In this document: in pieces, positions 44,426-52,099 of the stretch
How the letters are laid out: each line of letters opens with the position of its first letter
How positions within the stretch are numbered: position 1 is the stretch's first letter
Origin: DASSFG01 sp035547915
Lineage (GTDB): Bacteria > Planctomycetota > Planctomycetia > Pirellulales > JAICIG01
Direction of reading: 5' to 3'
Assembly (NCBI GenBank): GCA_035547915.1
Contig: DASZTS010000014.1
Coordinates: 1 to 64,000, forward strand
DNA: 64,000 nucleotides
Notes under the pieces: model-generated
What the model was told of the DNA's origin: nothing
Databases searched by the model: none
The model's input: only the letters and a program-made list of their open reading frames with translations
Position numbers and translations under genes: made by a program

Positions 44426-46021
44426 ATGCGAAGCCCGGTTGGCGTCCTCTGTGCGGTGGGAATCGTCGGACTGTGTTGTGCCGTCGGCGTGTATGCCGAC
44501 GAGAACGAAGGGCAGCCCGATCTCGACAAGGCCATCCAGACCAAGCTCTCGGCCGAGACCTTCGCCGAATTAGGCACGGTCATCGATCTCTGCCAGGGCG
44601 CGCTCGACAAGGGACTCGACAAGGGGAACGAAGAGTTCTGCCGGCAGTTGCTCGCCTCGACGTTGTTGCAGCGTGCCGAGGCGTTGACCCGCAAGGTGTT
44701 CGACGTCACCACCGACCCGGGACCGCAACGGGTGATGGTCTGGCGGATGGCGCTCGCCGACGTCGAGCGAGCGGTCGAGGTCGACGGCAAGCAGGCGACC
44801 GGGCAGTTGCTGCTGGGCAAGTTGCTGCTCGTCGGCGGCAACGACCGCACGAGGGCCGTCCAGGCGCTGGATAAGGCCATCGAATTGGCCAAGGACGACA
44901 ACGATGTGAAGGCCGAGGCACTCCAGTTGCGGGGCCGCACCAGGGAGGATATCGACGACCGGCTGAACGACCTGTCGGCCGCAGTGAAATTGGCCCCCGA
45001 GAACGCCGAGATCGTACGGGAGCGCGGCACGATCTACCTGGGGTTGAACCGCATCGACGATGCCTTGGCCGATTTTGACGCCGCGCTCAAGGTCGACGAA
45101 GACGACGCCGCGACCCACGAAGCGCGGGGCATCGCGCTCGGTCTCTTACAGCGTTACAAGGAAGCTCGCGAAAGCTTCAGCCGCATGGCCGAGCTGTCGC
45201 CGGAATCGGCCATGCCCCTGTTGCAGCGGGCACGCATGAACGCCCTAATGGAGAAATTCGACGAATCGGTCGAAGACGCGACCCGCGCGCTCGAAATCGA
45301 TCCCGACAACGTCGACGGCCTGATCATCAAGTCGCAGGCGCTGGCGTTGGCCGGCAAGGCCGCCGAGGCGATTGCCGATGCCGACCGGGCATTGGAATTG
45401 AAACCCGATTCCGACGACGTGGTACGCATCTGGGCGATGGTCACCGAGAAGGCCGGTAATACCGATACGGCGATCGAAGAGCTGCGCAAACAGGTCGAGT
45501 TCAACCCCGACGACTCGGTGGCCTGGTTGCAACTCGGCCTGCTGTACGGCGCCGAGCACCAATCGCTCAAGGCCATCGACGCCTTCACGGCCGCCATCAA
45601 GACCGACCGCGAGCGCGAGTTCGCCTACCAGGTGCGGGCCGATACCTATCTCGGTCGCGGCATGCAAAAGGAAGCCATCGCCGATTACGAGCAATCGCTG
45701 AAGCTCGATGAGACCAACAGCGGCGTCTTGAACAATCTGGCTTGGGTGCTGGCCACGTCGACCGAAGGGTCGCTGCGAGACGGCGGGCGGGCCATCGCCC
45801 TGGCCACGAAGGCTTGCGAGTTGACGCACTACAAGCAGGCACACATCCTCAGCACGCTGGCCGCGGCCTATGCCGAGACCGGCGACTTCAAGACGGCCAA
45901 GGAATGGTCGCAGAAATCGGTCGACATCGGCGACGAAAAGCTCAAGGACCAGCTCCGCAAGGAACTGGCCAGCTACGAGCGAGAAGAGCCCTGGCGCGAG
46001 AAGCAGGAAGAGACGAAATAG
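44426..46021 (+). CDS. Exported TPR-repeat protein
   Basis: 531 residues with a signal peptide (about 1-25, ending GVYA). About eight to ten tetratricopeptide repeats fill residues 35-500, for example 'NRIDDALADFDAALKVDEDDAATHEARGIALGLLQRY' shapes and 'GMQKEAIADYEQSLKLDETNSG'. The final 'GGRAIALATKACELTHYKQAHILSTLAAAYAETGDFKTAKEWSQKSV' resembles the end of the TPR protein at 10702, so the two are paralogues. The last residues are highly charged. It is followed on the same strand by the SIS and ROK genes. Likely a periplasmic scaffold; no enzyme domain is seen. Confidence 0.87.
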   Translation: MRSPVGVLCAVGIVGLCCAVGVYADENEGQPDLDKAIQTKLSAETFAELGTVIDLCQGALDKGLDKGNEEFCRQLLASTLLQRAEALTRKVFDVTTDPGPQRVMVWRMALADVERAVEVDGKQATGQLLLGKLLLVGGNDRTRAVQALDKAIELAKDDNDVKAEALQLRGRTREDIDDRLNDLSAAVKLAPENAEIVRERGTIYLGLNRIDDALADFDAALKVDEDDAATHEARGIALGLLQRYKEARESFSRMAELSPESAMPLLQRARMNALMEKFDESVEDATRALEIDPDNVDGLIIKSQALALAGKAAEAIADADRALELKPDSDDVVRIWAMVTEKAGNTDTAIEELRKQVEFNPDDSVAWLQLGLLYGAEHQSLKAIDAFTAAIKTDREREFAYQVRADTYLGRGMQKEAIADYEQSLKLDETNSGVLNNLAWVLATSTEGSLRDGGRAIALATKACELTHYKQAHILSTLAAAYAETGDFKTAKEWSQKSVDIGDEKLKDQLRKELASYEREEPWREKQEETK

Positions 46022-46172
46022 GCCGCGTCCCTTCCGAGCTGCCGCCCCGATGCGGTAAAATGCTTCTTTCGAGCCTGGCCGAAAACCCTTGGTGAGCGGC
46101 CCCGCCCACCGCAACGCGGGTGCTCGGACAGGCCGTTACGTTCCTCGCTTCCCCCCGGAGATCCCCACTGCG

Positions 46173-46793
46173 ATGCTCGGCGCCCAGCTCCACCTCCCCG
46201 ACTACCTCGCCCGCTTGCAAGCCGAGATCGGCCGCGTCGAGCAGCGCGAGATCCAGCAGATGGCCGATTGGATATTCGAAGCCTGGGAGCAGGACAAGTT
46301 CGTCTATATCTTCGGCAACGGCGGGTCGGGCACCACCGCCACGCACATGAGCGAGGATCTCGGCAAGAGCTCGCTCCGCGAGTGCGACCTGCAAGATGAA
46401 TCGAAGCAGCGGTTGAAGGTGATGAGCCTGACCGACAACCTGGGCTGGATCTTGGCCGTCGGCAACGACTGCGGATACGACCAGATCTTCGTGCAGCAGC
46501 TCATGAACTATGGCCGCGAAGGCGACCTGGCCATCGCCATCAGCGGCTCGGGCAACAGCCCGAACGTCCTCAAGGCCGTCGATTGGGCCAATCGCCACGG
46601 CTTGCGGACCTTCGGCCTGACCGGCTTCAACGGCGGCAAGCTCCGCGAGATGGCGCATGCCGGCATGCACGTTCCGCTCAACGACATGGGGATGGTGGAG
46701 AGCATCCATCTGGCCCTCTTCCACTGGGTGTTGAACGACGTCTTCGCCCGCATCAATCGTGAAGGCCGCCACGCCGCGGCCGCCGCACGCTAG
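46173..46793 (+). CDS. SIS-domain protein, phosphoheptose isomerase-like
   Basis: 206 residues from ATG 46173 (GGAG upstream). A single SIS phosphosugar-binding domain of the GmhA type: 'FVYIFGNGGSGTTATHMSEDL' (GNGGSG at 48-53), 'MSLTDNLGWILAVGNDCGYDQIF', 'ISGSGNSPNVLKAVDWAN' and a final 'DMGMVESIHLALFHWVLNDVF'. GmhA enzymes convert sedoheptulose 7-phosphate to heptose 7-phosphate for cell-surface sugars. The gene lies 36 bases before a ROK-family kinase gene, which suggests a shared sugar pathway, but the substrate cannot be fixed from sequence. GmhA zinc and active-site residues were not checked one by one. Confidence 0.85.
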   Translation: MLGAQLHLPDYLARLQAEIGRVEQREIQQMADWIFEAWEQDKFVYIFGNGGSGTTATHMSEDLGKSSLRECDLQDESKQRLKVMSLTDNLGWILAVGNDCGYDQIFVQQLMNYGREGDLAIAISGSGNSPNVLKAVDWANRHGLRTFGLTGFNGGKLREMAHAGMHVPLNDMGMVESIHLALFHWVLNDVFARINREGRHAAAAAR

Positions 46794-46829
46794 GCCGCCA
46801 CCCGCCCCACGCGCCGCACGGTCCGACCC

Positions 46830-47858
46830 ATGTACCTGGGCATCGAAATCGGGGGAACGAAGCTGCAACTGGGCGTCGGGCCGGGCGACGAGGCCCGGCT
46901 CGTCGAGATGCGCCGCTTCGACGTGAACCCGACCCACGGGGCGGCGGGCATCCGCGACCAGATCGAGCGGGCGGCACGCGAACTCGTGCAGCAGCACGGC
47001 GTGCGACGGGTCGGCTATGGCTTCGGCGGCCCCGTGCAAGCGTCGCGCGGTCGCGTCATCAAAAGCCACCAGATCGACGGTTGGGATGATTTCCCGCTCG
47101 CGGATTGGACCCGCCAGACGTTGGGCGTGCCCGCCGTGTTGGGCAACGATGCCGACATGGCGGGTCTGGCCGAGGCGCGCTTCGGAGCGGGCCGAGGACG
47201 CACTCCGGTCTTCTATGTCACCGTCGGCACGGGTATCGGCGGCGGGTTGATCGTCGACGGCCGGCCATTTCAAGGACATGGTCCGGCCGTGGCCGAGATC
47301 GGTCATCTGCGGCCGGGACTGCACGCCGACCGGTCGGACCAGACGGTCGAATCGATCGCCAGCGGTTGGGGGATCGCCGCCGCCGCGCAGGCTTATCTGG
47401 GCGGACCGATCTCGCACCAGCTCGGGGCCTTTCGGGGCGGTTCGCAACCGATGAAGCCCGAGCTTGTGCTGCAGCACCTGATCGAGACCGAAGCGGCCCT
47501 CGAGGAGCACGCGGCCGACCTGCTCAGGCGCTGCGACGGCGAGCCCGACGACCTGACTGCCAAGATCGTGGGTGAGGCGGCCTGCGACCACAATCCGATC
47601 GCCGCCGACGTGCTCTATCACGCCTGCCAGACGTTGGGTTGGGCCATTGCGCAGGTGATCACGCTCGTTTCGCCCGCGATGGTCATCGTCGGCGGCGGGG
47701 TCTCGCTCATCGGCGACGAGCATTTCTTTAAGCCGTTACGAGCGGCCATCGACCGCTACGTCTTTCCGCCGCTCGGCGGCACGTTCCAGATCGTGCCGGC
47801 AAAGCTGGGCGAAGAAATGGTGGTGTACGGCGCGCTGGCGCTGGCCGCGCAGCCGTAA
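46830..47858 (+). CDS. ROK-family sugar kinase lacking the zinc cysteines
   Basis: 342 residues. ROK features: ATP loop 'GIEIGGTK' (4-11), 'LGNDADMAGLAEARFGAGRG' with Asp107 as likely catalytic base, 'FYVTVGTGIGGGLIVDG', 'AEIGHL' (155-160) and late 'MVIVGGGVSLIG'. Most ROK kinases have a zinc-binding cluster GCxCGxxGCxE just after EIGH; here the segment reads 'PGLHADRSDQTVESIASG' with no cysteine, keeping only the glutamate (ESIASG). About 50 extra residues follow. It may be a glucokinase-like or N-acyl-hexosamine kinase. It follows the SIS gene closely, probably in one transcript. Confidence 0.87.
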   Translation: MYLGIEIGGTKLQLGVGPGDEARLVEMRRFDVNPTHGAAGIRDQIERAARELVQQHGVRRVGYGFGGPVQASRGRVIKSHQIDGWDDFPLADWTRQTLGVPAVLGNDADMAGLAEARFGAGRGRTPVFYVTVGTGIGGGLIVDGRPFQGHGPAVAEIGHLRPGLHADRSDQTVESIASGWGIAAAAQAYLGGPISHQLGAFRGGSQPMKPELVLQHLIETEAALEEHAADLLRRCDGEPDDLTAKIVGEAACDHNPIAADVLYHACQTLGWAIAQVITLVSPAMVIVGGGVSLIGDEHFFKPLRAAIDRYVFPPLGGTFQIVPAKLGEEMVVYGALALAAQP

Positions 47859-48124
47859 GCCGACAGAGATCGGTTTTCATTCGGTGCGCGGCGGGCCAGG
47901 TTGCCGCCAGAGGGTCCGTCCGCGATGGGAACGCGTTCGATCTGGCAGATGCCGATGATGAGCAGCGATCCCAGGAGAAACAGGACCGTGGCAGCACGCG
48001 CCGACAGATAGGGCGACGAACGCTTTACCGTCGAAGAGCCGGGGTGAAACACCTCCCGAATGGTGTCGCTACTCGCGGCCGTCGAGGGTGCCGCCGAAAT
48101 CGAAAGGCTGCAGTTTGACGGCAT
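47756..48124 (-). CDS. Possible small single-pass membrane protein
   Basis: 122 residues if real. The frame starts at ATG 48124 and runs to 47756, overlapping the 3' end of the ROK gene by about 100 bases in convergent orientation. It contains one clear membrane-helix candidate ('AATVLFLLGSLLIIGICQI'), and a TATAAT hexamer lies about 17 bases before the ATG, closer than normal. The C-terminal part overlapping the ROK gene looks like antisense sequence. No family recognised. It may be an antisense artefact. Confidence 0.3.
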   Translation of the reverse strand: MPSNCSLSISAAPSTAASSDTIREVFHPGSSTVKRSSPYLSARAATVLFLLGSLLIIGICQIERVPIADGPSGGNLARRAPNENRSLSAYGCAASASAPYTTISSPSFAGTIWNVPPSGGKT

Positions 48125-48226
48125 AAGTCTCTTATTATAGTTGGCTCCGCCGCGCGCCTGCAGCCGGGCCAACGTTTCCGGATACTGGATGCGAATACTA
48201 CAATGCGGACGCAAAGCAGGAAACAA

Positions 48227-48949
48227 ATGTCAAAATCTCCCCACAAGGCGATCGTTCTTCTCAGCGGCGGGCTCGACTCGGCCACGACGCTGGCGATGGC
48301 GCAGGCCGACGGTTTTGATGTGCATGCCATCTCGTTTCGTTACGGGCAACGGCATGCGATCGAATTGGCTGCCGCCGCGCGAGTAGCCGCCGCGGCCGGC
48401 GTGCGCGAGCACCGGTTCGTGGATATCGATCTGGGCCAGTTCGGCGGTTCGGCACTCACGAGCGGGGCCTTGGCGAGCGGGCTGGCGGTGCCCAAACAGC
48501 GCACGGCCGAGCAGATGTCGGAAGGGATCCCCATCACCTACGTGCCGGCCCGCAACACGGTGTTTCTCTCGCTGGCCTTGGCGTGGGCCGAGGTGTTGTC
48601 GGCGGCCGACCTCTTCATCGGCGTGAACGCGGTCGACTACAGCGGCTACCCCGACTGCCGCCCCGAATTCATCGCCGCGTTCGAACGGTTGGCGAATCTC
48701 GCCACGAAGGTGGGCGTCGAGGGGACGAGCCCCTTTCGCATCCACGCTCCGCTCATCGCCCTGAGCAAGGCCGACATCATCCGCCGTGGGCTCGCGCTCG
48801 GCGTCGACTATGCGTTGACCACCTCCTGTTATTCGCCCGATGCCGCCACCGGCCGCGCCTGTGCCGAATGCGACGCCTGTTTGCTGCGGCTCGCCGGGTT
48901 TCGCGATGCCGGAGCCCGTGATCCGATCGAGTACGTCGTTTCGAAATAG
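48227..48949 (+). CDS. queC: 7-cyano-7-deazaguanine synthase (QueC)
   Basis: 240 residues from ATG 48227, with AGGA five bases upstream. QueC converts 7-carboxy-7-deazaguanine plus ammonia and ATP into preQ0, precursor of queuosine in tRNA and of some 7-deazaguanine DNA modifications. The PP-loop 'LLSGGLDSAT' (11-20), 'YVPARNTVFLSLALAWAE', 'GVNAVDYSGYPDCRPEF' and the zinc-binding cysteines C201, C212, C215 and C218 in 'CYSPDAATGRACAECDAC' are all present. No queD, queE, queF or dpd genes are adjacent, so its product probably serves tRNA queuosine. Confidence 0.96.
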   Translation: MSKSPHKAIVLLSGGLDSATTLAMAQADGFDVHAISFRYGQRHAIELAAAARVAAAAGVREHRFVDIDLGQFGGSALTSGALASGLAVPKQRTAEQMSEGIPITYVPARNTVFLSLALAWAEVLSAADLFIGVNAVDYSGYPDCRPEFIAAFERLANLATKVGVEGTSPFRIHAPLIALSKADIIRRGLALGVDYALTTSCYSPDAATGRACAECDACLLRLAGFRDAGARDPIEYVVSK

Positions 48950-49025
48950 CCCGCGCAGCGTTAGGGCCGCGACCTCCTGACGTGCGACCGTATACGCCGG
49001 TCCCTCGCACGCCTACATTGGCGAT

Positions 49026-49492
49026 ATGACCACGTTGGCGGTGCCGCTGGAGCGAACCGAGTGCGATCGCCGCACGGTCGCGCGCCGGTTCGGCTTTCTC
49101 GTCCTCATACATGCCGTGTTGGCGTGCAGTCCGCTAACTTTCGCTCTGATACCGGCCGACGTCCGCTTCCTGCCGCTGATGTGGGCCTTGTGGTCGATCA
49201 TGATCGGACAGCTCATGCTCATGAGCTTTTGGACCGTTATGGGGCTCGGCCGGCCCGTTCGGCGCCTCGCTACTATGTTCCTGTGGTGCGCCTATTCAGC
49301 GAACTGGTTCTCGTGGCCTTCTCGTTAGGGATCCTGAACTCGATAACGAGCCGATGGGGCCAGATCTCCTGGTGGCTGGCGCCGGGTTGGGTGTTCGCCT
49401 CGCTCTCAGCGATCTGTGTCGTTATCGCATCGCTCTTGGTGATCCGAACATGCGGCTATCGACTGACGCCGAAGGCAGCGCACGCGAAATAG
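49026..49492 (+). pseudogene. Membrane protein gene with an apparent frameshift
   Basis: Two overlapping frames together look like one four-helix membrane protein of about 155 residues. The first (49026-49328) gives 'FGFLVLIHAVLACSPLTFAL' and 'LMWALWSIMIGQLMLMSFWTVMGLG', then ends abruptly in 'WCAYSANWFSWPSR'. A second frame, open through 49492, continues sensibly from about 49290 with 'LFSELVLVAFSLGILNS' and ends 'LSAICVVIASLLVIRTCGYRLTP', a tail I recall from small planctomycete membrane proteins. The shift lies near 49265-49300. It may be a true pseudogene, a sequencing error, or programmed. No function known. Confidence 0.6.
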
Positions 49493-49505
49493 CAACGCGG
49501 GCGCG

Positions 49506-49609
49506 TTAGAGCAACCGACAAAACCGGATCGAGCTTCACAAAATCGGCGTTTCACGGCCGATTTTTTGCCCGCAGCGCTCCGGCTTCCGGGTTTTGTCAG
49601 CCGCTCTTA
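49506..49609 (-). repeat. Dispersed inverted-repeat element, copy C
   Basis: On the minus strand it begins TAAGAGCGGCTGACAAAACC and ends GGTTTTGTCGGTTGCTCTAA, with the same central hairpin as copy A, and is the best match to it. It lies 14 bases after the frameshifted gene and 37 bases beyond the 3' end of the zinc-ribbon gene, in opposite orientation to copy D. Confidence 0.87.
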
Positions 49610-49645
49610 GGAGGCCAATCGAGTCTCGACGCGCATGCACCGCGA

Positions 49646-49966
49646 TCAGAGGTCGTCGCGGCAGGAGGGCGGTAGATATGTTCGGCATTTTGGACAGAGC
49701 TGGAAAGCGGCCGATATCCGCGTGTGACAGCGGGGGCAGCTACGTCCAGGCGCCGTGGGGGCCGATGGATGCTCGGGCGCATGCAGCAAGACCGACCGAT
49801 CCGACGGCACATCGCCCAAGACGGCAAGGATCGACGTGTCGGAGACTTCGCGGGGCTTGTGCAGGGTCACCCTGGTTTGGCACCTTGGGCAGACTCCTTC
49901 CTTGCCCGTGTCCTTGGCATCGAAACGCAGTTTGTGTCCGTTCGGACAGCGCAGCTTGAACGTCAT
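49646..49966 (-). CDS. Small double zinc-ribbon protein
   Basis: 106 residues. ATG 49966 has an excellent ribosome-binding site (GGAGG, eight bases upstream). The N-terminal ribbon is 'LRCPNGHKLRFDAKDTGKEGVCPRCQ' in shape (C-x2-GH then CPRC), the form seen in many planctomycete and delta-proteobacterial zinc ribbons. The C-terminal ribbon has CPRCH and CPKCR spaced 15 residues apart. A Pro/Ser/His-rich linker joins them. No catalytic domain. It may bind nucleic acid or protein. The gene is bracketed by two oppositely oriented copies of the dispersed repeat. Confidence 0.8.
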   Translation of the reverse strand: MTFKLRCPNGHKLRFDAKDTGKEGVCPRCQTRVTLHKPREVSDTSILAVLGDVPSDRSVLLHAPEHPSAPTAPGRSCPRCHTRISAAFQLCPKCRTYLPPSCRDDL

Positions 49967-50379
49967 GGCGTATTCCTCCGATTGGTTTCAAGGCGCCGCA
50001 AACGGTGCTGCAGCACCTCTTAAACGGAAGCCCCGGGGGATACGATGATTCGCTATGAGGCCTGTTCTGACAGAATCGATATCGAGCGAGTAATGTTGCT
50101 CAGGCGATGCAAACGCAACAAGGCGGGACGTATGAGGCGGGATAAATTCTGGCGGGGCGGGCTTTCGTGGAAACCCGATCAAAAGATGCTAGTCGCCTTG
50201 GCCTCGCGAATCAAGACCATGCATGGCGCTGCGTCGCCGAAAAGTGCAAGAGCGGCTGACAAAACCCGGAAGTGCGAACGCCGAGGGAAAGCATCGGCGG
50301 TCGATTTTTCGTGGGCTCGATCTGGTTTTGTCGGTTGCTCTAAAGGCTCTTGCTGGACGGTTTTAAGACAACTTGGAGA
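49967..50379. other. Intergenic region holding repeat copy D
   Basis: About 410 bases between the zinc-ribbon gene and the response-regulator gene. Frames of up to 112 codons run through the repeat copy and lack start-site support. Apart from the repeat at 50247-50343 I see nothing. Confidence 0.45.
50247..50343 (+). repeat. Dispersed inverted-repeat element, copy D
   Basis: The left end CAAGAGCGGCTGACAAAACC and the right end GGTTTTGTCGGTTGCTCTAA are nearly identical to copies A and C; the centre is more diverged (GCATCGGCGGTCGATTTTTC). Same orientation as copy A. It ends 36 bases beyond the stop codon of the response-regulator gene. Confidence 0.85.
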
Positions 50380-51105
50380 TTAGTGCTCGATCATCTCGAC
50401 GATGAAGGTGCCGCGTTTTGCAATCAGTTCGCCGATGCGATGACGTTTCGAGTAGCAATAGAAACTGAACCGACCGGGGTCCTGTTCGAAAACCGGGCCC
50501 ACGCGGCAGCGCTGTTCTTTCAACCAGCGGCGCAGTTCGTCGGCAGATGATCGCTCCGACAAACTGATGACATTGCTGATTCCCGACTTCTCGACCGAAA
50601 CCAGCAGCTTGCCCAGGCGTCTCTGGCAATAGGCATCCAATCCCTGGCGTGGTTGTTCGATGCGCTGGCGCGTCTGGCTGACAACCCTGCGAGCGGTCGC
50701 TGCCATCCGGCGGCTGGCGCTCACCCTGGCCGTGACCCGCTCCATTACCGCTGACAAGACGACGAACGGATAGGGCTTGGCCAGGAACTCGGTGAATCCG
50801 GCCGCCGTCGCGCGCACGCGATTCTCGACGTCGATGTGGCCGCTCACCGCCACGAGCGGTGTCGTCGCGAATTCGGGATTTTGCCGCAACCGCTGCGCGA
50901 CGTTGAAGCCGTCGATCCCCGGCATCGACAGGTCAATGAACATTACATCGGGATGGAAGAGGGGGGCTTGCTCGAGGGCGGCTTCGCCTCCTCGGACGAC
51001 GACCGCGTCATGGCCACCGTGTTTCAACAGCGAGGCCATGGCGATGGCGGCATCGTCGCTGTCGTCGACGACGAGTACCCGCAGGGGCGACATTGTGGGC
51101 TGCAT
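50380..51105 (-). CDS. Response regulator with unknown C-terminal domain
   Basis: 241 residues from ATG 51105 (an ATG 14 codons upstream is possible). The receiver domain fills about 6-125: acidic pocket 'VVDDSDDA', phospho-acceptor Asp58 in 'DVMFIDLSMPGIDG', Ser88 in 'LVAVSGH' and Lys110 in 'FLAKPYPF'. After a helical linker, residues 160-241 ('DAYCQRRLGKLLVSVEKSG' to 'GTFIVEMIEH') form a compact domain I do not recognise; it has no DNA-binding helix-turn-helix or enzyme motif. The cognate histidine kinase is not nearby. Output may be through protein contact. Confidence 0.88.
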   Translation of the reverse strand: MQPTMSPLRVLVVDDSDDAAIAMASLLKHGGHDAVVVRGGEAALEQAPLFHPDVMFIDLSMPGIDGFNVAQRLRQNPEFATTPLVAVSGHIDVENRVRATAAGFTEFLAKPYPFVVLSAVMERVTARVSASRRMAATARRVVSQTRQRIEQPRQGLDAYCQRRLGKLLVSVEKSGISNVISLSERSSADELRRWLKEQRCRVGPVFEQDPGRFSFYCYSKRHRIGELIAKRGTFIVEMIEH

Positions 51106-51266
51106 GGTTTCTTGCCTGGAAAATCGCTCGAGCGCCGAGCCTGTCATAACGGGCAGTCGCCAGCATTGGCGAATGGAGCGAGGGTCGAGCGACCGGCACC
51201 CCCGCCTGGATCAACTACAAATGAACATGCAACGAACGGACGTTTTAACGAATGAATAATAGAAAC

Positions 51267-51296
51267 CCGCGCCGACAGTTACCGGCTGTCGGCGCG
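51267..51296 (-). terminator. Strong hairpin after the 57-residue zinc-ribbon gene
   Basis: CCGCGCCGACAG and CTGTCGGCGCGG form a perfect 12-bp stem with a six-base loop. On the minus strand it is followed by GTTTCTATTATT, a T-rich tail. It lies 35 bases after the stop codon at 51331, so it is probably that gene's terminator. It could also act on plus-strand transcripts. Confidence 0.65.
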
Positions 51297-51330
51297 GTTG
51301 TGCCGACGTGCCGGGCCAGCCAGCGCATCG

Positions 51331-51504
51331 TCAACTTTCCTTCTCGGTCGGGTGCTTATATATTCGCCCACACTCACCACAGCGATACGAATTCCGCGCA
51401 GAGGACATTCCTTTTTGCGGATCGGGGTCACCTCGCTGTGAGGCGTCGGGCAAACGATGCTGACGAAGAGTGTCGCCACACGCAGGGCACTTCGGCAGAT
51501 CCAT
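51331..51504 (-). CDS. Short zinc-ribbon protein
   Basis: 57 residues from ATG 51504; an ATG nine codons earlier is also possible. The sequence has CPACGD near the start and 'YRCGECGRIYKH' near the end, two C-x2-C pairs about 30 residues apart that form a typical zinc ribbon. The middle contains 'RGDPDPQKGMSS'. No strong ribosome-binding site is visible, but a well-formed terminator follows, supporting expression. Function unknown. Confidence 0.55.
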   Translation of the reverse strand: MDLPKCPACGDTLRQHRLPDASQRGDPDPQKGMSSARNSYRCGECGRIYKHPTEKES

Positions 51505-51627
51505 GAGACGGCAGCCAGCCGGGGTGGCAATCATTGCCGCATTCAGAGCACCCGAGTCGGATGTCGAGCGCGAACCTGAGTATACGTCCGAGCGCTGCAA
51601 ACAGAAGATGCACTTTTGCGCAAAATG

Positions 51628-51664
51628 AGGGCCGCCGCAGCCGGACACCTGGCTGGGCGGCCCT
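51628..51664 (-). terminator. Long GC hairpin, minus-strand terminator-like
   Basis: AGGGCCGCC pairs with GGCGGCCCT, and the stem continues inside with CAGCC/GGCTG after one bulged base, giving 14 pairs around an eight-base loop. On the minus strand it is followed by CATTTTGCG. No confident gene ends here. Confidence 0.45.
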
Positions 51665-52054
51665 TCATTAACGAGGATCGTGCGGGAACATATCGTCTCG
51701 TTCGGTCCGACAGTTTACGAGATACCGCGAAATTACGTGAACGCGCAATCCGACGGGCCTTCCTGCTTTCGTGTCGCCGAACGATCCTTTCGAGCCACGG
51801 CCATTCCTGAACGAGACGCCGGCCGCGTAGGAAGTGTTGCTGATTCGGATGGTCCTCCACAGATCAGGCCGTTTTGCCGACAGTCGATGTCCGGGACGGC
51901 GCCGCGAGAGACGGTGGACTTCTATTCCAACGCGTCGTGGGCGCAAGGATTGCACGCTAATCGATCAACCGGCTGATCGAATTCTTGTGGAGACCAGGAA
52001 CAGACTGTTTCGGCGGACGCCAACAAGCGATCGAGCCGTCTGTATTGCGAGTGC

Positions 52055-52085
52055 AAAAAAGCGAGGTCGCCATGTGCGATCTCGC
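52055..52085 (-). terminator. Hairpin with minus-strand T-tract, in the cupin leader
   Basis: GCGAGGTCGC and GCGATCTCGC form a 10-bp stem with one G-T pair and a five-base loop. On the minus strand six T follow, a canonical intrinsic terminator facing away from the cupin gene. On the plus strand the same hairpin lies in the leader 15 bases before the cupin start. Confidence 0.5.
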
Positions 52086-52099
52086 CAGGAGGACAGCGG

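Larger units (their letters stand above)
51505..52099. other. Gene-poor region bounded by hairpins
   Basis: About 595 bases upstream of the cupin gene. The part 51665-52054 lies between two hairpins that both look like terminators on the minus strand. A 95-codon minus-strand frame (51668-51955) ends four bases before the hairpin at 51628-51664 but is Arg-rich, lacks a ribosome-binding site and matches no family I know. An unannotated small RNA or short protein is possible. Confidence 0.35.

Noticed and set aside
51668..51955. A 95-codon minus-strand frame ending at a hairpin
   Set aside because: Arg-rich, no ribosome-binding site and no family match; kept only as part of the finding on hairpins, not as a gene.
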